Origin: CAZKCI01 sp964551475
GTDB lineage: Bacteria; Auribacterota; Erginobacteria; Erginobacterales; CAZKCI01
Direction of reading: 5' to 3'
Assembly: GCA_964551475.1 (NCBI GenBank)
Contig: CAZKCI010000110.1
Span: 1 to 29,107, forward strand
DNA length: 29,107 nt
Shown piece by piece: positions 1-7,828 of this stretch. Numbering within the stretch: position 1 is the first letter of the stretch; each line of letters opens with the position of its first letter. The notes below the pieces were generated by a model. That model searched no databases. It was not told where the DNA came from and saw only the letters and a program-made list of their open reading frames with translations. Position numbers and translations under genes: made by a program.

Positions 1-25
1 ACTAACACTGCTTTACAATAATACT

Positions 26-105
26 GTCATTGCGAGGAGCGAAGCGACGAAGCAATCTCTTGGGGCGCAAGCAATTGAGATTGCTTCGCTCTCGCTCGCA
101 ATGAC
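26..105. repeat. Long palindromic repeat (MITE/REP-like)
   Basis: Positions 26-59 and 77-105 form an imperfect inverted repeat around a 17-nt loop. The left arm begins GTCATTGCGAGGAGCGAAGC and the right arm ends CTCGCTCGCAATGAC. Elements with these same arms are widespread non-coding repeats in many bacterial genomes (family knowledge). A minus-strand reading frame runs through it, but its C-terminal residues are only a translation of the repeat. Confidence 0.8.
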
Positions 106-166
106 AAATCCGGACAAGGTATTTCTGGAACACCACACTAGTAACCGTTAGTAGCCATTTTGCCTC

Positions 167-664
167 ATGCCGGACGATACGTTCAAATCCGCCATCCTCG
201 ACTGGGTCGAGCGGCGCCTCCTCTCCCGCGAGGAATTCTTCCTCCCCATCAAGCGCCTCTACCGGGAGCTCCCCCCGGAGCTCGCCGATCCCCCTCCTCC
301 GCCGGAGGCCCTCCAAGGCTGGCTCGAGGCCGACGCGCGTTTTGAAATCCTTCGGGCTGCGGACAGCCTCGGCGTTGCCACGGACGAGGAATCCGCGGAA
401 GAAACGGAGGCGATGGAGAAGCTCGGCTATTTCCAGGGACCGCGGGTAGGGCTCCAGAGCAAGCGGCCGTCGCGCGACCAGGTGCTCCAGATCATCCAGA
501 AACACGCCGGAAAGCTGATCGATTCCCTGCAGAAGGCCTACGAGGCCCGCCCCCGCGACGGGAGCGATTCCCAGGAGATCGAGGACCAGCTCCTGGAGCT
601 GATGAAGCGGGCCAAGACCCTCCAAGAACAGATCCCCGGAGTGGCCGAGGAAAATAGTCGTTAG
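167..664 (+). CDS. Hypothetical protein, 165 aa
   Basis: I do not recognise this protein. It is soluble, charged and mostly helical by composition, with a Pro-rich stretch at about residues 35-47 and a Glu/Lys/Gln-rich C-terminal half (about 105-160) that looks able to form helical hairpins or a short coiled coil. There is no signal peptide, membrane segment or Cys cluster. The ATG at 167 has no clear Shine-Dalgarno sequence. The frame is preferred over overlapping ones because its amino-acid composition is balanced and because it fills the only gene-sized gap before fabD. An antisense frame covers the same DNA but is Leu/Gly/Arg-rich and ends in repeat sequence. Function unknown. Confidence 0.6.
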   Translation: MPDDTFKSAILDWVERRLLSREEFFLPIKRLYRELPPELADPPPPPEALQGWLEADARFEILRAADSLGVATDEESAEETEAMEKLGYFQGPRVGLQSKRPSRDQVLQIIQKHAGKLIDSLQKAYEARPRDGSDSQEIEDQLLELMKRAKTLQEQIPGVAEENSR

Positions 665-776
665 GTCAGGAAGTGGGACTGGTCAAGGGGTTGGGTGAAT
701 GGCGGCGATCTGGCTGGCGTGAGCCGACCAGAGGCCTAACCCATCGACCAAACCAATATCCTGACCCTAACCCATC
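664..776. repeat. Imperfect inverted repeat upstream of fabD
   Basis: The segment after the first gene's stop (gtcagg..ggactggtcaagg..ttgggt, from 665) is partly mirrored by aacccatcgacca..tcctgac before 776. The shared core is GACCA-CCA-TCCTGAC in inverted orientation. The 135-nt gap also holds the fabD leader. No confident promoter is visible. Confidence 0.4.
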
Positions 777-799
777 AACCAGTCGTCAGGAGGCGCGCT

Positions 800-1744
800 A
801 TGAGCAGAATTGCGTTTCTTTTCCCCGGGCAGGGATCCCAGTACGTCGGGATGGGCAAGGACCTCGCCCAGACCGAAGCCGGCAAAAAGCTTTTTGCCGA
901 GGCCGACCGGTTGCTCGGATTCTCCCTCTCCCAGCTCTGCCGGGAGGGCCCGGAGGAGAACTTGAAACAGACTCTCAACACCCAGCCCGCCATCCTCACG
1001 GTGTCCCTGATCGCCTGCGAGCTCCTCAAGGCCAAAGGCATCAAGGCCGAGATGACGGCCGGGCACAGCCTGGGCGAATACAGCGCGCTCTCGGCGGCGG
1101 GGGCGCTCTCCTTCGCGGAGGCTGTCCGCCTGGTCCGGATCCGGGGGACGCTGATGCACGAGGCGAACAAAACCGTCGGCGGGACGATGGCCGCGATCGT
1201 CGGCCTTTCTCCGGAACTCGTGGTCGATCTCTGCCGGGAAGCGAGCGCGGCGGGGCTGGTCCAGGCGGTTAACTTCAACTCCCCCGGCCAGACCGCGATC
1301 TCAGGGACAAAGGCGGGGATCACCAAGGCGATCGAGCTCGCCCTGGCCAAAGGGGCCAAGCGGGCGCTGCCCCTGCCGGTGTCCGCTCCCTTCCATTCCT
1401 CCCTGATGGACCCGGTGGCGGAGAAGTTCCGGCCGGAGCTGGCAAAGGCCGCGATCGCCGACGCCGCCATCCCGGTCGTCGCCAACATCGACGCCCGTCC
1501 GGAGACGAAGGCGCCGGAGATCCGGCAAAACCTGGCCAAACAGATCAACGGCCCGGTTCGCTGGACCGAGTCGATCCAGTTCATGCTCGCCCAGGGGATC
1601 ACCGCCTTTGTCGAAGTGGGACCGGGCAAGGTCCTCACCGGACTCATGCGCCAGATCAGCAAGGAGGCCCAGTGCTTCCCGGTGGAGTCCCCGGCCTCGA
1701 TCGACGAGGTCGCGGCCAGGTTGCAGGCTCATCCCGAGGCGTGA
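800..1744 (+). CDS. fabD: Malonyl-CoA:ACP transacylase FabD
   Basis: FabD transfers the malonyl group from coenzyme A to acyl carrier protein, supplying the extender unit for type II fatty acid synthesis in the cytoplasm. The 314-aa protein matches the usual family length of about 310. Visible motifs are the N-terminal FPGQGSQ (residues 8-14), the nucleophile elbow GHSLGEY with Ser90, the malonate-binding Arg115 and the catalytic His199 in SAPFHS. A strong AGGAGG (788-793) sits 6 nt before the ATG. No other fab genes (fabH, fabG, acpP) are adjacent, so it is outside the usual fab cluster. Its stop codon abuts a nonamer repeat shared with the end of the convergent helicase gene. Identification is secure. 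Confidence 0.96.
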   Translation: MSRIAFLFPGQGSQYVGMGKDLAQTEAGKKLFAEADRLLGFSLSQLCREGPEENLKQTLNTQPAILTVSLIACELLKAKGIKAEMTAGHSLGEYSALSAAGALSFAEAVRLVRIRGTLMHEANKTVGGTMAAIVGLSPELVVDLCREASAAGLVQAVNFNSPGQTAISGTKAGITKAIELALAKGAKRALPLPVSAPFHSSLMDPVAEKFRPELAKAAIADAAIPVVANIDARPETKAPEIRQNLAKQINGPVRWTESIQFMLAQGITAFVEVGPGKVLTGLMRQISKEAQCFPVESPASIDEVAARLQAHPEA

Positions 1745-1794
1745 TGGACGCTATGGACAAAGCGGCCCGTCCATCTAGTCCATATCGTCCATAA
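1744..1794. repeat. Nonamer inverted repeat at fabD/dinG gene ends
   Basis: Units of period 9, ATGGACGCT and ATGGACAAA (1744-1761), face inverted units CGTCCATCT, AGTCCATAT and CGTCCATAA (1768-1794) across a 6-nt GC centre. The array starts at the last base of the fabD stop and contains the stop and last codons (Met-Asp-Asp-Met-Asp) of the helicase on the other strand. It could fold as a hairpin and serve both convergent genes, but there is no U-tract. Confidence 0.75.
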
Positions 1795-3787
1795 CGGCAG
1801 TCTTAATTCCTGCCCTCATCTCTTTCATGAAGGCCCTGACCTCGGCCAGGTCCGAGGTGGAACGGCAGGAAGGCAGCGAGGAGAAAAAGACCCTCCCGTA
1901 ACCCTTGGTCCTCACCCGCGGATCGAGGATCGCCACCACGCCGTAGTCGTTCCGATGGCGGATCAGCCGGCCGAAGCCCTGGCGGAGCATGATGACCGCC
2001 TCCGGAAGCTGGAGCTCGTGGAAGGGATCCCCGTCCGCCTCCCGGATGCGCTCGATCCGGGCCTGGAAAACCGGCTCGTCGGGGACGCCGAAGGGGAGCT
2101 TGGCGATGATCACGCAGCGCAGGTTCTCGCCCGGCACGTCCACCCCCTGCCAGAAGGAGGTGGTGCCGAAAAGGACCGAGTCGGGGCGGGACTTGAACTC
2201 CTCGAGCATCTTGTACCTCTCCCCTTCCCCCTGGCGGAAAAGGCGGTAGCGGGAGAGGCGGGGGGCGAGCGCCTCGTAGGCCTTGTCGAGAACCCGGTAA
2301 GAGGTGAAGAGAACGAAGGCCCCTCCCTCGGTCGCCTGGACGATCTTCTCGATATCCTCGATCACGCGGTCTTCGTAGGCGTCGCGCGTCCGCGGGCCGG
2401 GATCGGGGATCCGGGGGTCGGTGTAGATCACCACCCGGGAGCGGTAATCGAAGGGCGAAGCGAGGATGAGTTCGTTGCCGCCCTCGATGCCGAGGCGGCC
2501 GCGGAGGTAGTTGAAGTTCCCGCCGGTGGAGAGGGTGGCCGAGGTGAGGATAACCGGCGCGTAGTTCCCCCAGACCTTCTCCCGGAGATACTCCCCCACT
2601 TCCATCGGAGCCATGTGCAGCGCCCGGCGAATACGCCGCTTCTCTCCCGACCGTTCGAACCAGTAGACCCAGTCCTCGTTCTTGAGATTGGAGATCGCGT
2701 CCAGATCGGAGACGATCTCGCCCGCCCGGTGGAGATAGCCTCCGAACTCCTCCTTCCCCTCATCGTCGGCGAAAAGCTTTTTCATATCCTTGAGCCTGTC
2801 GATCAGGTTGATCAGGGCGCGGGAGAGGTCGTCAGCGGAGATCCGCTCCCTGATCCGGACGGTCTTTTTCCCCCGCCAGGAATCCTCGAGGCGGGAGAAG
2901 AAGGACTCGTTGAGATCGTGCGCCTCCCGGAAAGGGATTTCCCAGGACTGAGCCGGAAAGGCGTTCTGGAGGCGGGCGGGGAGAAATCCCTTCCCGGTCT
3001 TGACGCTGTAGAGGTGGTTGAGGAGAGAGGGGATGCGGTGCTGGGAGACCTCCGCCCCCAGAAAGGAGGTGGCCGCCTCCTCGAGCGAGTGCGCCTCGTC
3101 GAAAACCACGGCCTCGAAGGGCGGCAACGCCCCCCCGCCCACGGCCAGGTTGGCGAAGAAAAGGTAGTGGTTCATCACCAGGAGGTCCGCCGTCTCCGCC
3201 CGCTCCCGGGCCCGGTAGAAGAAGCAGGAAGAGAAGTGGGGGCATCTCCGCCTCAGGCACATGTCCGGCTCGACCTGGACCGAGGCGGCGACCTCGAAAC
3301 GGGGGGTGAAGTCGAGCTCCAAGAAAATCCCCGTCTCCGTCCGGCGGGACCAGGAGAGGATCGCCTGGTACTGCTTGACCGACTGTTTCAACTCGAAAAG
3401 CTCCCTCTGCCCCGAGCGGTCGAGCCTGAGGAGGCAGAGGTAGTTGTTCGCGCCCAGGCAGAGCTCGGCCCGAAGGTCGACGCCGAGGGCGGAGACGAGG
3501 AAGGGGATATCCTTCTCGATCAACTGCTTCTGGAGGGTCTTGGTCTCGGTGGAGACCGCGACCTTCTTGCCCAGGGCCTTGGTCCAGAGGATCAGGGGAT
3601 AGAGGTAGGCGAGGCTTTTGCCCACGCCCGTTCCCGCCTCGATCAGGAGCGTCTCGCCCCGTCCGATCGTCCGCGCCACCGCGGAGGCCATCTCCACCTG
3701 CTCCGGGCGGAACTCGTAGCCGGGGTGCTTCTTCGAGAGGACTCCGTCCGGGCGGAAAAAGGCGGCTATGTCGTCGATGGTGGTCAC
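1775..3787 (-). CDS. dinG: DinG-type Fe-S ATP-dependent DNA helicase
   Basis: This is a superfamily 2 XPD/DinG-like 5'-3' DNA helicase that unwinds recombination, repair or R-loop intermediates (family knowledge). It is 670 aa; E. coli DinG has 716. Walker A is GTGVGKS (52-58) and the Walker B box is DEAH (230-233). Four cysteines, Cys118, Cys177, Cys182 and Cys188, have the 5- and 6-residue spacing of the last three [4Fe-4S] ligands of E. coli DinG. The C-terminal half has the helicase motifs SATL, FGTTSFWQGVDVPG and QGFGRLIR. The start is a GTG with no clear ribosome-binding site, directly after a heptamer repeat, so the exact start is uncertain. The C-terminal MDDMD residues come from the nonamer repeat. 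No exonuclease domain is fused. Confidence 0.93.
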   Translation of the reverse strand: MTTIDDIAAFFRPDGVLSKKHPGYEFRPEQVEMASAVARTIGRGETLLIEAGTGVGKSLAYLYPLILWTKALGKKVAVSTETKTLQKQLIEKDIPFLVSALGVDLRAELCLGANNYLCLLRLDRSGQRELFELKQSVKQYQAILSWSRRTETGIFLELDFTPRFEVAASVQVEPDMCLRRRCPHFSSCFFYRARERAETADLLVMNHYLFFANLAVGGGALPPFEAVVFDEAHSLEEAATSFLGAEVSQHRIPSLLNHLYSVKTGKGFLPARLQNAFPAQSWEIPFREAHDLNESFFSRLEDSWRGKKTVRIRERISADDLSRALINLIDRLKDMKKLFADDEGKEEFGGYLHRAGEIVSDLDAISNLKNEDWVYWFERSGEKRRIRRALHMAPMEVGEYLREKVWGNYAPVILTSATLSTGGNFNYLRGRLGIEGGNELILASPFDYRSRVVIYTDPRIPDPGPRTRDAYEDRVIEDIEKIVQATEGGAFVLFTSYRVLDKAYEALAPRLSRYRLFRQGEGERYKMLEEFKSRPDSVLFGTTSFWQGVDVPGENLRCVIIAKLPFGVPDEPVFQARIERIREADGDPFHELQLPEAVIMLRQGFGRLIRHRNDYGVVAILDPRVRTKGYGRVFFSSLPSCRSTSDLAEVRAFMKEMRAGIKTAVMDDMD

Positions 3788-3791
3788 AGGT

Positions 3792-3875
3792 AGAGGATAG
3801 AGGATAGAGGATAGAGGGTAGAGGGTAGAGGGTAGAGGATAGTAGAAAAACAGTGATCAGTGATCAGTGATCAGT
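3792..3875. repeat. Two adjacent heptamer arrays
   Basis: Seven perfect-register copies of AGAGG(A/G)T occupy 3792-3840. After a 10-nt spacer, three copies of CAGTGAT plus a partial fourth follow (3851-3875), creating overlapping TGATCA palindromes. The CAGTGAT-type word recurs at 27801-27814, and a related form is at 18633-18660. The array lies in the 147-nt gap upstream of the helicase start and downstream of the UbiB-like stop. No other feature is visible in the gap. Confidence 0.85.
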
Positions 3876-3934
3876 AAATAACCGATCCCGATCCACGGTT
3901 AATCGGCAATCTGTAACATATAATCTATCGCTGC

Positions 3935-5602
3935 TCAGCGATCACGATAGGAGATGTAGATGATCCAGAGCCCGAGCACCGCGGCGATCAGGTAGCCCAG
4001 AAGGCCCAGGACCGAGACGCCGACGACCGTGGGCTTCAGGCGGGCGAGAATGACCAGGGAGGATCCGACCAGGAGCGCGGAGAGGATCATCCCGATCACC
4101 AGGCGGTTGGCGGCGGATTTGAGCGTAGACATCATCCGATCCAGCCCCGTGTATTGATAGACGATGGTCAGCTTCCCCTCCTCGAGCTTGGTGATGATGT
4201 TGTTGAGCCTCCCCGGAAGGCCTTCCAGGAGGCCGAATGTCTGATAGAGGTTGCGCCGGAGCACGGACCAGACCCGTCCGGGTTGGAGCCTTTCCGCGTT
4301 GACCTGCAAGAGGTAGGAACGGGCGTTCGCCATCAGGTCGAACTCCGGGTCGAGCTCCCGGACCAGGCCCTCCAGGTCCATGAGCGTGCGGGCGACCAGG
4401 AGATAGTGGGAGTTCAAGCGGATGCGCCAGCGCCCGAGCATCTCGAAGACCTGGAGAAGCGCCCGCCCGATGTTCACGTTGCGCAAGGCTTGATGCCGGA
4501 AACGATCGAGGAGGATGAGCATCTCCTCCTCCAGCCCTTCCCGGTTCTCCACATCGATATCACCGGAGAGAGCGAGCCCGCAGTCCACCGCCCAGACCGG
4601 GTCGCCCCCGACCAGCGCCTCCAGGAACTCGGCGAGCTTGAAGCGCATCTTCCAGGAGAGCCTCCCCACCGATCCCCAGTCGAAGAAGATCACCCGCCCC
4701 TCGGGATCGAAACGGATGTTCCCGCCGTGGGGATCGGCGTGGAAGAAGCCGAAGATCATCATCTGGCGGAAACACGCCCCGACCAGGTTTCCGGCCGCCT
4801 TTTTCCTGAGCTCAATCCCTTGCAGCCTCGCCGCCTTGAGTCCGTCCACCTCCCCCATGACCAGGAGTGAGCGGCCGGAGACCTCCTCTTCGACCTCGGG
4901 CATGATCACCTCGGGGGAATCGACGGCCAGGCGGCGGTAGAAATAAATGTTCTCCTTCTCGATCTCGAAGTCGAGCTCCTGAAGAAGGGCTTTCCGGGCT
5001 TCCTCCACCGCCTGGGGGAGGTTGAAATGACGAAGCTCTCCGATCCGTTCGTGGGCCTGGCGGGCGGCGAAGGCGATCAGGTGAAAATCCGAGACGACGG
5101 CCGCTTCGATCCCGGGACGGCGGACCTTGCAGACCACGGGACGATCCTGCCCCCGGAGGCGGGCCCGGTAGACCTGGGCGATGGAGGCGGAGGCGAACGG
5201 TTTCTCGTCGAAGGCGGAGAACACCTCTCCGATCTTTTTCCCCAACGCGCGCTCGATCTCGGTCCGCACCCGGGGGAAGTCCACGGGGGGAACGTCGTCC
5301 TGAAGCTTCCCGAGTTCCGCGATCAGGTCGGCGGGGAGGATGTCGGGGCGCATGGAGAGAAACTGCCCGAGCTTGATGAAGGTCGGGCCGAGCTCCTCGA
5401 CCATCAGGCGGATCCGCTCGGAGAGCGAGAGATCGGGGCGGACCCGGGACAGACGCTGGGCCAGCGGCTCGAAGGGGAGATGCAGGCGCCGGACGACGTC
5501 CTCGAAACCGTAGCGGAAGACGACGGAGAGGAGATACTTGGCGCGCTTGAGGTCCCGGACCGCGGTGAAGGGATTGAGGCTACTTCCGAGCGGAGCGGCC
5601 AC
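3935..5602 (-). CDS. UbiB/AarF/ABC1-family atypical kinase
   Basis: Members of this family are atypical protein-kinase-like ATPases, membrane-anchored, that support isoprenoid-quinone synthesis or lipid homeostasis. The protein is 555 aa. It has the family KxGQ motif as KLGQ (77-80), the Ala-rich loop SASIAQVY, a Lys in VVCKVRRPG, the catalytic-loop motif HADPHGGN and two C-terminal membrane helices in the last 65 residues. The metal-binding motif reads DWG rather than the usual DFG. The GTG start at 5602 lies inside the upstream phasin-like gene (23-nt overlap), with a GGAG about 10 nt before it, so the two are probably translationally coupled. No quinone-biosynthesis gene is nearby, so a ubiB name would overstate its role. 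Confidence 0.92.
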   Translation of the reverse strand: MAAPLGSSLNPFTAVRDLKRAKYLLSVVFRYGFEDVVRRLHLPFEPLAQRLSRVRPDLSLSERIRLMVEELGPTFIKLGQFLSMRPDILPADLIAELGKLQDDVPPVDFPRVRTEIERALGKKIGEVFSAFDEKPFASASIAQVYRARLRGQDRPVVCKVRRPGIEAAVVSDFHLIAFAARQAHERIGELRHFNLPQAVEEARKALLQELDFEIEKENIYFYRRLAVDSPEVIMPEVEEEVSGRSLLVMGEVDGLKAARLQGIELRKKAAGNLVGACFRQMMIFGFFHADPHGGNIRFDPEGRVIFFDWGSVGRLSWKMRFKLAEFLEALVGGDPVWAVDCGLALSGDIDVENREGLEEEMLILLDRFRHQALRNVNIGRALLQVFEMLGRWRIRLNSHYLLVARTLMDLEGLVRELDPEFDLMANARSYLLQVNAERLQPGRVWSVLRRNLYQTFGLLEGLPGRLNNIITKLEEGKLTIVYQYTGLDRMMSTLKSAANRLVIGMILSALLVGSSLVILARLKPTVVGVSVLGLLGYLIAAVLGLWIIYISYRDR

Positions 5603-5891
5603 CGCGCGTCTTCTCCAGGGCGGCGAGCCTCTTCTTGAGCTCCTCCACCTCGCTCCGTCGGGCCAGCCCGAGCGACCCCACCGCCTTGCGCACCGCCTCG
5701 TCCAGGGTTTTGCGGTATTCCTTGACGTGCTTCTCCCCGGAGCGGGCGAGCTCGCCGATGATCTTGTCCGCTTCGCCGGCGTTGAGCTTGCCCTTTTTAA
5801 CCAGGCGCCGGGTCTCGTCCTCCAGCGCCTTCACCGTGGCGGCGGTGAGACCGATGCCGGTCAGAAACGCCTTCTTGATGAAATCAGTCAT
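5580..5891 (-). CDS. Phasin-family helical protein
   Basis: This 103-aa protein resembles short phasin-like proteins, amphipathic helical proteins often linked to polyhydroxyalkanoate granules or annotated as PHA synthesis regulators. The sequence shows an N-terminal helix (FIKKAFLTGIGLTAATVKALEDE), a helical GKLN..EADKIIGEL stretch typical of the group, and a C-terminal heptad segment EVEELKKRLAALE (about 80-92) followed by a basic tail. GGGGAGG lies just before the ATG at 5891. The gene overlaps the UbiB-like kinase by 23 nt and must be co-transcribed with it. No PHA synthase or depolymerase is in the window, so a granule role is not supported. It may instead partner the kinase or the membrane. 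Confidence 0.75.
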   Translation of the reverse strand: MTDFIKKAFLTGIGLTAATVKALEDETRRLVKKGKLNAGEADKIIGELARSGEKHVKEYRKTLDEAVRKAVGSLGLARRSEVEELKKRLAALEKTRGGRSARK

Positions 5892-5906
5892 GGCGCACCT
5901 CCCCTT

Positions 5907-5954
5907 CTCGATTGTTGATTTTCGGATTGCGGAATTCGGAATTTCTTCGATATT
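5907..5954. repeat. Degenerate heptamer repeat upstream of phasin-like gene
   Basis: Read on the minus strand the segment contains units AATTCCG, AATTCCG, CAATCCG, AAAATCA and ACAATCG, the same AATCCG-type word seen at 19278-19298 and 24661-24832. It lies in the leader of the phasin-like/UbiB-like pair. The rest of the 282-nt gap (5955-6100) shows nothing recognisable. Confidence 0.5.
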
Positions 5955-6091
5955 CCGATAAAGTCACCCCAGCCCGGGATTATTATAGCGCCGCGTTCTT
6001 TCGCTGTCACCATCCCTCCGCGACTTCTCCCTACTCCCTTTCCCTCGCGCCCAGGCGATGAGCCAGGCGAGGAAATGACGTCCGAGCGGGC

Positions 6092-6142
6092 AATAAAAAT
6101 CCCGAATCCATCCCGAGCTTGACGGCTCGGGATGGATTCGGG
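6092..6142 (-). terminator. Rho-independent-like terminator for the PLP enzyme gene
   Basis: A perfect 18-bp stem (6101-6118 with 6125-6142, left arm CCCGAATCCATCCCGAGC) closes a 6-nt loop. Reading the minus strand, it is followed directly by ATTTTTATTG, a U-rich tract. It lies just downstream of the minus-strand PLP gene stop at 6174, so position and orientation fit a terminator for that gene. Confidence 0.7.
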
Positions 6143-6150
6143 TTGAGAAC

Positions 6151-6175
6151 AACCCGCCGTCGAAGACGGCGGGTT
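6151..6175. repeat. Short REP-like hairpin overlapping a stop codon
   Basis: AACCCGCCGTC (6151-6161), triloop GAA, and GACGGCGGGTT (6165-6175) form an 11-bp perfect hairpin. Its right arm includes two bases of the TAA stop of the minus-strand PLP enzyme gene. Confidence 0.75.
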
Positions 6176-7649
6176 ACTTCTGGTACTTCTTGAGCAGGCC
6201 CGTCCGCTCGTTGAACTCCTTGATCTTCTCGTCCAGCTTGCCGACCGAATGGTACTGATCGATCCACCAGCGGTCGTCGTTCCACTGGGCGTTCAGGTCC
6301 TCGAGCTGGCGCCCCTGCTGCTCGATCCAGGTGAAATACTTCAGGTTGTGCATCCGCTTCCGGTCGTAGTAGGAGGTCTCCAGAAGCCAGTCGATCCCGA
6401 GATTGGCGACATACTTGCCGTAGTCGACCTCGGCCCGGACGGCGGTGTACTCCCCTTCCTTCTCCCGGTACTCCTGGAGGCGCGAGCCGTAGAGCTCCAT
6501 CGAGTCGGTGGACAGAGTGATGATGACGTCGTTCTCGTTGAACTCGAAGTAGCGGGCGGTCTTCATCGCCCCGATCAGGTTGGCGATCCCGGAGATGCCG
6601 AGAAGATCCAGCTTGTCCACGACCTCCTTGGGCGCCCCGATCCCCTTCAGAAACTTGCGTCCGGCCGGCTCGTTGAAGAGGCGCATCAGGGCGATGCAGG
6701 CGTTGTCGTCGATCGCCGCCACCACGTCGGTGTGCTTCAGGTTGTGGACCCAGGGGACGTGCTTGTCGCCGATCCCCTCGATCCGGTGGCCGCCGAAGCC
6801 GTTCAGGTACAGGGTCGGGCACTGGAGGGCCTCGCCCACGGTCAGCTTGACCAGGGGGTAGGCTTCCTTGAGATACTCGCCGCTTCCCAGCGTCCCGGCC
6901 GAGCCCTGGGTGAGGGAGACGGCCGAGAGCCTCTGGCCTTTCTTCTTCTCGGCCTCGAATACCTCCTGCATGGCGTGGCCGGTCACGGCGAAATGCCACA
7001 TGGAGTTGCCGAGCTCGTCGAACTGGTTCAGGATGACGACCTTGTCGCCGAACTCGCGCTTGAGCTCCCAGCATTTGTCGTAGATCTCTTTGACGTTCGA
7101 CTCGCAGCCGGGGGTGGCGTAGATCTGCGAGCCGATCTGCTTCAGCCACTCGAAGCGCTCCTTCGACATCTCCTTGGGGAGGATGGCGACGGGGGTGCAG
7201 CCGAGCAGGATCGAGTCGAAGGCGCCGCCGCGGCAGTAGTTGCCGGTGGAGGGCCAGACCGCTTTCTGGGTGGTGGGGTCGAACTCGCCGGTGACCAGGC
7301 GCGGGGCGAGGCAGCCGAAGGCCGCCCCCACCTTGTGGGCGCCGGTGGGGAAAAACTTGCCCAGGAGCATGAGCACCCGCGCCTTGATGCCGGTGATCTC
7401 GCGCGGGATTTCCAGGTAGTTGACCTTGCCGAAGCCCCCGCCCGTCTTCACCGGCTCGTTCTTCCAGGTGATCCGGAAAAGGTTGCGGGGATGGGTGTCC
7501 CAGAGCCCGATCTTCTTGAGCTCGTTCTTGATCCCCTGCGGGACCTTCTCCGGATGGGCCATCTGATCGAAGGTGGGGATGATGATGTCCTTCTCCCGGC
7601 ACCTCTTGATGGTGTTCTCCAGCACCTTCTTCCTGTCCTGCTCCTTCAT
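6174..7649 (-). CDS. PLP-dependent fold-type II enzyme (tryptophan synthase beta/cysteine synthase-like)
   Basis: This 491-aa protein belongs to the fold-type II pyridoxal-phosphate enzymes (TrpB, cysteine synthase, threonine synthase and relatives). Lys106 in GAHKVGAAF is the likely Schiff-base lysine, and PSTGNYCRGG (about 133-142) resembles the asparagine/substrate loop of cysteine synthases. A Gly-rich stretch, SAGTLGSGEYL, fits cofactor phosphate contact. An upstream in-frame start exists, but ATG 7649 is preferred because AAGGGGGGAAAGAG lies directly before it. The protein is longer than TrpB or CysK and has no trpA, trpC or cysE neighbour. Its substrate cannot be told from sequence. 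A beta-elimination or beta-replacement reaction is the family expectation only. Confidence 0.85.
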   Translation of the reverse strand: MKEQDRKKVLENTIKRCREKDIIIPTFDQMAHPEKVPQGIKNELKKIGLWDTHPRNLFRITWKNEPVKTGGGFGKVNYLEIPREITGIKARVLMLLGKFFPTGAHKVGAAFGCLAPRLVTGEFDPTTQKAVWPSTGNYCRGGAFDSILLGCTPVAILPKEMSKERFEWLKQIGSQIYATPGCESNVKEIYDKCWELKREFGDKVVILNQFDELGNSMWHFAVTGHAMQEVFEAEKKKGQRLSAVSLTQGSAGTLGSGEYLKEAYPLVKLTVGEALQCPTLYLNGFGGHRIEGIGDKHVPWVHNLKHTDVVAAIDDNACIALMRLFNEPAGRKFLKGIGAPKEVVDKLDLLGISGIANLIGAMKTARYFEFNENDVIITLSTDSMELYGSRLQEYREKEGEYTAVRAEVDYGKYVANLGIDWLLETSYYDRKRMHNLKYFTWIEQQGRQLEDLNAQWNDDRWWIDQYHSVGKLDEKIKEFNERTGLLKKYQK

Positions 7650-7734
7650 CTCTTTCCCCCCTTGGGTTGGTTGGAAGCGTTCCGGCGAAAGGGTTATTGA
7701 AACACAGGCGCGACCGGGAGTCAAGGCGGTCTGG

Positions 7735-7788
7735 GACAGGATGGGCAGGAGAGGCAGGAACGGAAGGAGGGGCAGGAATAGCAGGCGC
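7735..7788. repeat. Nonamer tandem repeat in a divergent intergenic region
   Basis: Six units of period 9 run in register: GACAGGATG, GGCAGGAGA, GGCAGGAAC, GGAAGGAGG, GGCAGGAAT, AGCAGGCGC. They lie in the 179-nt gap between the divergent PLP enzyme and YfhO-like genes, where both promoters should be. A TATACT preceded by TGC (7813-7818) is a possible extended -10, but it is only 10 nt from the downstream ATG, so I do not call it. Confidence 0.75.
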
Positions 7789-7828
7789 TCGGTAAGCGAC
7801 CGATATCTTTGCTATACTGAGGGCGATC

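Noticed and set aside
2..625. Minus-strand frame over the first gene
   Set aside because: Its C-terminal end is a translation of the palindromic repeat and the rest has skewed composition.
1955..3793. 612-codon open frame antisense to the DinG-like gene
   Set aside because: It is rich in Glu/Gly/Val/Leu/Arg with no motif, and is the mirror of a well-supported helicase. High GC leaves few stops in this frame.
7813..7818. Extended -10 promoter for the YfhO-like gene
   Set aside because: It is only 10 nt from the ATG and no -35 matches, so it would leave almost no leader.
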